Of a stretch of 7,631 nucleotides of DNA, positions 1 to 4,672 are shown in pieces. The notes below the pieces were generated by a model. The model was not told the origin of the DNA. It made no database searches and worked only from the letters and a program-made list of their open reading frames with translations. Both the position numbers and the translations under genes were made by a program. The stretch spans positions 1 through 7,631 of the forward strand of contig CAADSV010000025.1 of the NCBI GenBank assembly GCA_900751665.1, given 5' to 3'. How positions within the stretch are numbered: position 1 is the first letter of the stretch; each line of letters opens with the position of its first letter. Source of the DNA: an uncultured Collinsella sp. (lineage in GTDB: Bacteria > Actinomycetota > Coriobacteriia > Coriobacteriales > Coriobacteriaceae).

Positions 1-1
1 A

Positions 2-220
2 TGGGGGCGTTCCGGGCGCCAGGTGGGGCGGTTGGTCCTCCACCCCCACCCCCTGCGCCCCTCCGTTGCCACCCACATGCTCGCGGGCGGTGCCGACCTG
101 CGTGTGCTGCAGGAGATTTTGGGCCATGCCGATATTTCGACCACGCAGGTCTACACGCATGTCGACCGCACGCAACTGACCGAGGTCTATCTGGCGGCGC
201 ATCCGCTGGCACATCGCTAG
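2..220 (+). CDS. XerC/XerD-type tyrosine recombinase, C-terminal fragment (5' end missing)
   Basis: This is the end of a site-specific tyrosine recombinase, the family that resolves chromosome dimers at dif by strand exchange through a 3'-phosphotyrosine. The frame is open from base 2 to the TAG at 218-220. It shows the C-terminal catalytic core: a degraded HxLR motif (read as HPLRPS, normally H-T-L-R-H-S), then [20 protein letters not shown], then the [10 protein letters not shown] block with the nucleophilic Tyr at codon 152-154. About 72 residues remain of a family that is usually about 300. The first ~60 bases match the family poorly: Thr and His of the motif both read Pro through apparent A-to-C changes, which looks like sequence error at a contig end, not biology. 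XerC and XerD cannot be told apart from this piece. A terminator follows 36 bases after the stop, so the gene is probably not co-transcribed with mraZ. Confidence 0.85.
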   Translation, partial: WGRSGRQVGRLVLHPHPLRPSVATHMLAGGADLRVLQEILGHADISTTQVYTHVDRTQLTEVYLAAHPLAHR

Positions 221-255
221 CACCTCGCTGACCTGCATATTTATAAATATTAAAG

Positions 256-323
256 GGGATGGGCCCCAGATTGCCGAGACGCACTTTTGCGCGCATGGGC
301 AATCTGGGGCCCGTCCCATTTTT
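256..323 (+). terminator. Strong intrinsic terminator after the recombinase gene
   Basis: The arms 256-275 and 298-317 pair over 20 base pairs with a single G-T wobble (260/313). The perfect core is GGGCCCCAGATTGCC with its reverse complement. The loop is 22 bases (276-297), and the right arm is followed by ATTTTTC (318-324), a short U-tract. This is the layout of a rho-independent terminator reading rightward, 36 bases beyond the stop codon at 218-220. A short AT-rich stretch on the left side is too weak to argue for efficient leftward termination as well. The stem is longer than most intrinsic terminators. Confidence 0.88.
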
Positions 324-484
324 CGCCAGACACCGACGCGGTGGTGGGCCGTGTGTACCGTGGGTGGGAGGAGTTTGGGGGCGATGTGAACGGCGTGTAA
401 AGGGACGTAAAAATCGCCTCAAGGTCAACTTGAAGGTTGAGGTTCGCGGGCGTGGTTCTACAGGTGGCATCCCACCTTTGCTGC

Positions 485-504
485 AAACACAACATATTGT
501 GTTT
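485..504. promoter_or_regulatory. Palindrome AAACACAA-N4-TTGTGTTT, possible operator
   Basis: Two perfect 8-base arms, AAACACAA (485-492) and TTGTGTTT (497-504), are separated by CATA. It lies about 82 bp upstream of the -35 box of the mraZ promoter. There is no long U-tract and the arms are AT-rich, so a binding site for a dimeric regulator fits better than a terminator. The regulator is unknown. AACATAT occurs here (491-497) and again 17 bp on (508-514). Confidence 0.35.
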
Positions 505-539
505 TCGAACATATGCTTGGGGTGTTTTGCGATATATGG

Positions 540-598
540 TGGGTGGAGTGGTGGGGCGGAGTGGGGGAAGGGGTGGGGAAAGGTGTTGAAAAATGGGG
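540..598 (+). promoter_or_regulatory. TGGG(G) repeat array, candidate MraZ operator
   Basis: TGGG occurs at 540, then TGGGG at 552, 562, 574 and 594, with a degenerate TGTTG at 584. The steps are 12, 10, 12, 10 and 10 bp, so the copies fall on nearly the same face of the helix. In E. coli, MraZ is known to bind TGGGN direct repeats with 5-bp spacers, giving a 10-bp period, upstream of its own gene. The match in motif, period and position makes autoregulation by the MraZ encoded at 683-1117 likely. The array overlaps the -35 region and the promoter spacer, so binding could block RNA polymerase. The binding protein is inferred. Confidence 0.6.
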
Positions 599-614
599 CG
601 GTTCCCCATATTAT
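586..614 (+). promoter_or_regulatory. Sigma-70-type promoter of the dcw cluster
   Basis: The -35 box TTGAAA (586-591; consensus TTGACA) and the -10 box TATTAT (609-614; consensus TATAAT) each have one mismatch and are separated by exactly 17 bp. Transcription would start near 620-622 and give a leader of about 62 bases before mraZ. The spacer is occupied almost entirely by an inverted repeat (593-609), which is unusual and suggests that a regulator sits directly on the promoter. Confidence 0.72.
593..609. repeat. Inverted repeat in the promoter spacer (copy 1 of GGGGYGGTTCCCC)
   Basis: ATGGGG (593-598) pairs with CCCCAT (604-609) around the 5-base loop CGGTT. It fills the spacer of the mraZ promoter and shares its last base with the -10 box. 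A second copy with the same core lies 37 bp downstream. It may be an operator, part of the TGGGG array read on both strands. Confidence 0.6.
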
Positions 615-629
615 TGATGACGTCGACAG

Positions 630-646
630 GCGGGGTGGTTCCCCGC
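630..646. repeat. Inverted repeat in the mraZ leader (copy 2 of GGGGYGGTTCCCC)
   Basis: GCGGGG (630-635) pairs with CCCCGC (641-646) around the loop TGGTT. Compared with copy 1, the two outer base pairs differ (A-T and T-A become G-C and C-G) but pairing is kept, and the loop differs only by C/T. It would lie roughly at +10 to +26 of the mRNA. It could act as DNA (an operator) or as RNA (a leader hairpin). No U-tract follows, so it is not an intrinsic terminator. Confidence 0.6.
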
Positions 647-682
647 GTACGTGCCATCTGAGTAACCGAGGGGAGGGCGCAC

Positions 683-1117
683 ATGGGAATGACGGGTGCA
701 TACGAGCGCAATCTCGATGCAAAAGGTCGTCTATCCCTGCCTGCACCCCTTCGTGAGGAGCTTGGAGAGCACGTTCGCGTGTTCAAAGCCCTGGATGTCG
801 ATGCTCTGTACGTGTTCTCTGCCGAGGCCTTCGATAAGTGGGTCGAAGGACTCTTCGCGGGTCGTGAGGGCCACGAGGGTTTTAACCCGCGTGACATCAA
901 CGACCAGAAGCTTATGAGGGCGATCAACAAGCGCACCACGTCGATGGATGTGGACAGCGCGGGTCGTATCGGTCTTTCTGAGTCTCTCCGCAAGCAGGCG
1001 AACCTCGACCGCGAGGTCACGGTTGTGGGCAACTACGACCACCTTGAGGTTTGGGACCGCGCTACGGCCGATGAGGACGATGACGACGAGGCCCTGCTGG
1101 ACCTCTTCTTCTCGTAA
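683..1117 (+). CDS. mraZ: Transcriptional regulator MraZ
   Basis: MraZ is a DNA-binding protein with an AbrB-like swapped-hairpin fold that forms ring oligomers and regulates its own dcw cluster. At 144 residues it is of normal size. Both half-domains show their D-x-x-G-R signature: L-D-A-K-G-R-L-S-L-P (residues 11-20) and V-D-S-A-G-R-I-G-L (90-98). The conserved R-x-V-x-V-x-G-x-x-x-H-x-E-x-W-like end of the second half reads EVTVVGNYDHLEVWD (111-125). The tail from about 130 is strongly acidic (E-D-D-D-D-E) and ends in LLDLFFS. The start at 683 is set by GGAGG (672-676) with a 6-base gap; ATG at 689 would be too far from it. It is the first gene of the cluster, 20 bp from rsmH, and is preceded by a TGGG(G) array that is its likely operator. 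Confidence 0.96.
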   Translation: MGMTGAYERNLDAKGRLSLPAPLREELGEHVRVFKALDVDALYVFSAEAFDKWVEGLFAGREGHEGFNPRDINDQKLMRAINKRTTSMDVDSAGRIGLSESLRKQANLDREVTVVGNYDHLEVWDRATADEDDDDEALLDLFFS

Positions 1118-1137
1118 GGGCAAGGCACGAGTAACGG

Positions 1138-2103
1138 ATGGAGCGTGGGATCTTGACACAAGAATATCGGCATGAACCTGTCATGCTCGGCGAAGTGCTT
1201 GAGTCGCTGCAGCTAAAGAGCGGCTCCGTCGTCTGCGACTGCACCCTTGGCGGTGCCGGCCATTCGGTAAAGATGGCCGCGCAGGTGGGGGAGACCGGCC
1301 TTTTGCTCGGCGTCGATCAGGACGACATGGCCCTCGAGGCCGCTGGCGCCCGTCTGGACCGCGAGGTTCCCGGCGTACCGCACCAGCTGCTGAAGGGCAA
1401 CTTCGGCGACTTGGACGAGCTGCTTTGCTCGGCCGAGGTGCCCGGGGTCGATGGCTTCCTGTTCGACTTGGGCGTTTCGTCGCCGCAACTCGATATCCCT
1501 GGCAGGGGCTTTTCGTACAACGAGGACGCCCCATTGGACATGCGGATGGATCCGGGTAACAACACCTTAAACGCAGCTGAGGTCATTAACACCTATAACG
1601 AACACGACCTCGCCCGGATTCTACGCGTCTATGGCGAAGAGAAGTTCGCCTCGCAGATCGCGCGTGAGATCGTGCGCCGCCGCGAGCATGAGCCGATCGA
1701 AACCACCGGTCAGTTTGTCGAGATCATCAAGGCTGGTATCCCCGCTGCCGCTCGTCGGCATGGCGGACACCCAGCCAAGAAAAGTTTCCAGGCCATTCGC
1801 ATCGAGGTCAATCACGAACTCGATGTGCTCGAGCGAGGGCTTGACGCCGCCACAAGGTGGCTCAACCCGGGCGGACGCATCTGCGTCATCTCGTATCACT
1901 CGCTCGAGGACCGTATCGTAAAGAACCACTTTAAGGAGATGAGCCAGGGGTGCACGTGTCCGCCGGAGATTCCGGTGTGCGTGTGCGGCAACGTGCCGAT
2001 ACTCAAGGTCATCACCCGCAAACCCCTGGTTGCCCAACCCGATGAGGTTGCGCGCAACCCTCGGGCGAGATCAGCCAAGATCCGCGTGGCGCAGCGTCTG
2101 TAG
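1138..2103 (+). CDS. rsmH: 16S rRNA (cytosine(1402)-N(4))-methyltransferase RsmH
   Basis: RsmH (MraW) uses S-adenosylmethionine to methylate N4 of C1402 in the decoding centre of 16S rRNA. The 321 residues match the usual 300-320. Visible motifs are YRHEPVML (10-17), the SAM-binding D-C-T-L-G-G-A-G-H (34-42), GVDQDDMA (58-65), DGFLFDLGVSSPQLD (105-119), G-H-P-A-K-K-S-F-Q-A-I-R-I-x-V-N-x-E-L (219-237 region), ISYHSLEDRIVK (261-272) and the end motif NPRARSAKIR. A CxC-x6-CxC cluster (Cys 282, 284, 291, 293) lies near the C-terminus; it occurs in a subset of the family. The start is uncertain: ATG 1138 has only a weak AAGG upstream, while TTG 1153 has GGAG (1140-1143) 9 bases before it and would give MTQEYRHEP, closer to the usual N-terminus. 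It is followed by a 90-bp gap with no clear signal. Confidence 0.96.
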   Translation: MERGILTQEYRHEPVMLGEVLESLQLKSGSVVCDCTLGGAGHSVKMAAQVGETGLLLGVDQDDMALEAAGARLDREVPGVPHQLLKGNFGDLDELLCSAEVPGVDGFLFDLGVSSPQLDIPGRGFSYNEDAPLDMRMDPGNNTLNAAEVINTYNEHDLARILRVYGEEKFASQIAREIVRRREHEPIETTGQFVEIIKAGIPAAARRHGGHPAKKSFQAIRIEVNHELDVLERGLDAATRWLNPGGRICVISYHSLEDRIVKNHFKEMSQGCTCPPEIPVCVCGNVPILKVITRKPLVAQPDEVARNPRARSAKIRVAQRL

Positions 2104-2193
2104 ACGCGACCGCGCGATATTGGACCTCCCGCTCGTACCACAAACGAAGCTTAAACACACTACCAACGTACTCGGGATGGGAGGCGGCATATC

Positions 2194-2664
2194 ATGGGCT
2201 ACAACACCTCAAACGCAGCACTCGCCTATGATATGAACGCCATGCCCGCCTATCGTGAGGCACCGCAGGCCCCCGTTGCTCCCCGCGAGCAGCGCACGCC
2301 GCGCTTTGATGTCTACACGGGCGCGGGCCGTCAGGCAAACCAGGCGGTAAGCCCGGTTTTCATGAGCGTTCTTAAAACGTTTTGCATCATTGCGGCCATC
2401 TTCATGACGATCGGTGTCGCCCGTGTGGCGCTCGCCGGCGTTACGGCCCAGGTGCTCAACAGCAACGCCGCGCTTACCAACACGCTCGAGAAGGCGACCG
2501 ACGAGAGCTCCGACCTGGAGGTCATGCATTCGGTCTATGGTGCCGACACGCGCATTCGCGACCTTGCGGGCGCTTATGGCATGGTGGAGCCCAGCGAGAG
2601 CGTTACACTTGATTTTTCGCAGGATGCAGCCGCGGGCGCTAGCTCGACCGCGACCGCTCAGTAA
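2194..2664 (+). CDS. ftsL: FtsL-like cell-division protein
   Basis: This is a bitopic membrane protein in the position of ftsL, between rsmH and ftsI. FtsL forms a coiled-coil complex with FtsB/DivIC and FtsQ and activates FtsW-FtsI at the septum. The 156 residues show a Pro/Ala-rich cytoplasmic tail (1-55), one membrane segment (about 57-82, MSVLKTFCIIAAIFMTIGV and on), a short coiled-coil-like stretch (about 85-112, Asn/Leu/Glu-rich) and the sequence R-I-R-D-L-A-G-A-Y-G-M-V-E-P (120-133). The last part resembles the 'I..A..LGMV.P' end of FtsL/DivIC proteins. The tail after 140 is Ala/Ser/Thr-rich. Sequence similarity in this family is low, so the name rests on topology plus position. GGGAGG (2179-2184) lies 9 bases before the ATG. 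The stop is 17 bases before ftsI. Confidence 0.82.
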   Translation: MGYNTSNAALAYDMNAMPAYREAPQAPVAPREQRTPRFDVYTGAGRQANQAVSPVFMSVLKTFCIIAAIFMTIGVARVALAGVTAQVLNSNAALTNTLEKATDESSDLEVMHSVYGADTRIRDLAGAYGMVEPSESVTLDFSQDAAAGASSTATAQ

Positions 2665-2681
2665 CAAGACGGTAGCTGAGT

Positions 2682-4547
2682 ATGACAAATGACTATCGCC
2701 GCGGCTCCGACGGGGGTCGCGGTTCTGGACGTCCCTCATCGCGGGGACGTTCTGGTTATCAAGGAACGGGTCGGCCATCTTACAACGCGAGGCCGTCCTA
2801 TGGCAACGACCCTGCGTCGCGTCTCCGTGGCTCGAGTGGTCCTCAAATGCATAACACCAGACCGCGCAAGAGCTCGTCGACCGAATGGCTCACGGGCACG
2901 CCGCTGCCCCGTCGCAAAGCCGTCATGGGCTTCATCGGGTTTGGCTTGGGTTTGGGCGTCCTTCGCCTTGCCGACTATCAAATCGTGGAAGCCGATAAGC
3001 TACGCGACCGCGCCGATGCACGTCGCTTGCTCGCGCAGACGCTATATGCCAAGCGCGGTACCATCTACGACCGTAACGGCAACGTGCTGACGTCGTCGGT
3101 CGAATGTCGCAACATCGCCGTGAATCCTCAGCTTATCGAGGACGTTGACAAGACGGTGTCAGCGCTGGTCAAAGCTACGGGAATCGATAAAAAGACCTGT
3201 CGCGAGCTCGTTGAGTCGGATGGCACCTGGGTGTATATCAAACGCCAGGTGGACGAGGACGATGTCGCGGCGCTGGAGAAGAAGAACCTGCCAGGCGTGC
3301 TCTTTGAGCAGGCCATGAAGCGCGTGTACCCCTACGGCAACCTGGCATCGCAGGTGCTTGGCGTGGTAAACGTGGACAACGACGGTCTGACGGGCCTCGA
3401 AAAACAGTACAACAAGCTTTTGACCGGAACCAACGGTTCGCTGGTGCGCGAGCGGGCGAGGGACGGTAGCTATATCGCGGGCGGCGCCTATAAAAAGGTG
3501 GCGGCGGTTGACGGCGTGGACATCGTGACGACGCTCGATGTCAATATCCAGCGTGCCGCCGAGGACGCCCTGGCCGAGGCGGTCGAAAAGACCAAGGCCA
3601 AGAATGGCTCGGCCCTGGTCACCGATCCCACGACGGGCGAGATTCTGGCGGCATGCTCGTATCCGACATATGACCAGACCGATCTGGAAAACGCCAAGAC
3701 CGAGGACATGAACTTGCGCCTGGTTACCGATGCCTACGAGCCCGGCTCGGTCTTTAAGACGCTCGTGGCCGGTGCCGGCTTCGACTTGGGTGCCGTGCGT
3801 TCGAGCACGTCGTTTGAGGTGCCGGCGAGCATTAAGGTTGGCGACGACACCGTTACCGACGCCGATAAGCGCGACTACACCATGACCATGGACGTGCGCG
3901 AGATGATGCGCCGTTCGTCCAATGTGGGCTTTGTCCTGGTGGGACGCAAGATCGGTGCCGATGATTTTGCCACCTATGTGGACAAGTGGGGTATCGGTCA
4001 TAGCTCCGGTGTCGATTTTCCGGGTGAGAGCCTGGGCATCGTCAAGGAGCGCGACCAGTACGACGGCGCCACGCTGGGCTCGATGAGCTTTGGCCAGGCG
4101 CTGTCCGTCTCGCCGATTGAGGTCGCACGTGCCGTGGGCGGCATCGCGAACGGCGGCGTGATGATGACTCCGCACTTCTATAAGTCCAGCAAGGGCGATG
4201 AGAAGGACTGGGGCGAAGGCGAGCGCGCGATTTCGGAGGACGCTGCCGCCCAGGTGACATCGTGCATGCAGACGGTCGTGTCCGAAGGCACGGGCGTTGG
4301 CGGTGCGGTCGATGGCTATGACGTGGCGGGCAAGACCGGTACGGCCGAGCGTGCTGACGAGAACGGCGGTTACCTCAAGGAGAACTACATGTCGTCCTTT
4401 ATGGGCTTTGCGCCGGCACAATCGCCCAAGGTGCTGTGCTACATCACACTCGATGGAACGCCGAGCGGCTCGGATGCCGCCGCGGTGCCATTCCAGTCCA
4501 TTATGGCCAACGCGCTCGACGTGCTGGGTATCCCGCGCACGAAGTAG
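2682..4547 (+). CDS. ftsI: Division-specific penicillin-binding protein (class B transpeptidase, FtsI/PBP3)
   Basis: FtsI is the septal D,D-transpeptidase that crosslinks peptidoglycan with FtsW and is a beta-lactam target. At 621 residues it is of normal class B size. Order: a cytoplasmic tail of about 78 residues, rich in Arg, Gly and Ser with repeated GRPS/RPSY; one membrane segment (about 80-97); the N-terminal dimerisation domain beginning AKRGTIYDRNGNVL (123-136); and the transpeptidase domain with all three active-site motifs: S356-V-F-K359 (in YEPGSVFK), S412-S-N414 and K551-T-G553. No PASTA domains follow. The ATG at 2682 has only a weak ribosome site, so translation may be coupled to ftsL 17 bases upstream. 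Internal ATGs (2847, 2925) are less likely since the second would remove the membrane anchor's flank. The 125-bp gap downstream lacks the murE usually found there. Confidence 0.95.
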   Translation: MTNDYRRGSDGGRGSGRPSSRGRSGYQGTGRPSYNARPSYGNDPASRLRGSSGPQMHNTRPRKSSSTEWLTGTPLPRRKAVMGFIGFGLGLGVLRLADYQIVEADKLRDRADARRLLAQTLYAKRGTIYDRNGNVLTSSVECRNIAVNPQLIEDVDKTVSALVKATGIDKKTCRELVESDGTWVYIKRQVDEDDVAALEKKNLPGVLFEQAMKRVYPYGNLASQVLGVVNVDNDGLTGLEKQYNKLLTGTNGSLVRERARDGSYIAGGAYKKVAAVDGVDIVTTLDVNIQRAAEDALAEAVEKTKAKNGSALVTDPTTGEILAACSYPTYDQTDLENAKTEDMNLRLVTDAYEPGSVFKTLVAGAGFDLGAVRSSTSFEVPASIKVGDDTVTDADKRDYTMTMDVREMMRRSSNVGFVLVGRKIGADDFATYVDKWGIGHSSGVDFPGESLGIVKERDQYDGATLGSMSFGQALSVSPIEVARAVGGIANGGVMMTPHFYKSSKGDEKDWGEGERAISEDAAAQVTSCMQTVVSEGTGVGGAVDGYDVAGKTGTAERADENGGYLKENYMSSFMGFAPAQSPKVLCYITLDGTPSGSDAAAVPFQSIMANALDVLGIPRTK

Positions 4548-4672
4548 GGGGTTACAATCTTGAGCGTGGTCTGCCGTTTGATCTGAAGGGTGTTCACATG
4601 CCCTGCACCACGCATGCGCGGCGCTGGGATACAATACGCCGATAGCATTATTAGGTTTACAGGGGAGCTGCA
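4548..4672 (+). promoter_or_regulatory. ftsI-murF gap with a weak candidate promoter
   Basis: These 125 bases hold no gene and no visible remnant of murE. TACAAT occurs at 4553-4558 and again at 4630-4635. The second lies 37 bases before the murF start and has one mismatch to the -10 consensus, so a start site near 4642 is possible. However, no good -35 box is found 16-19 bp upstream. AGGGGAG (4661-4667) is the murF ribosome site. No terminator hairpin with a U-tract is seen, so read-through from ftsI is expected. Confidence 0.35.

Larger units (their letters stand above)
221..682. other. Non-coding control region between the recombinase gene and mraZ
   Basis: No credible gene lies in these 462 bases. 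A + strand reading frame from 259 to 756 crosses the region, but it begins inside a terminator stem, is Gly/Arg/Trp-rich and overlaps the start of mraZ. Contents in order: an intrinsic terminator (256-323); a G-rich stretch with scattered TGGG (345, 361, 365, 376); nested TCAA/TTGA palindromes (417-442); a small AGGTGG-CATC-CCACCT inverted repeat (462-477); an AAACACAA/TTGTGTTT palindrome (485-504); a LexA-like half-conserved box (506-519); a TGGG(G) array (540-598); a promoter (586-614); and a second inverted repeat in the mRNA leader (630-646). Confidence 0.75.

Noticed and set aside
462..477. AGGTGG-CATC-CCACCT inverted repeat as a second terminator
   Set aside because: The stem is only 6 bp and no U-tract follows (TTTG), so termination is unlikely.
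259..756. 165-codon + strand reading frame across the mraZ upstream region
   Set aside because: It starts inside a terminator stem, has no ribosome site or recognisable family, and overlaps the well-supported mraZ start in another frame. The G-rich composition removes stop codons by chance.
4436..4645. Small + strand frame reaching into the ftsI-murF gap, as a possible missing gene
   Set aside because: It mostly overlaps the ftsI end out of frame, its product is Arg/His-rich with no recognisable motif, and it shows no trace of MurE.
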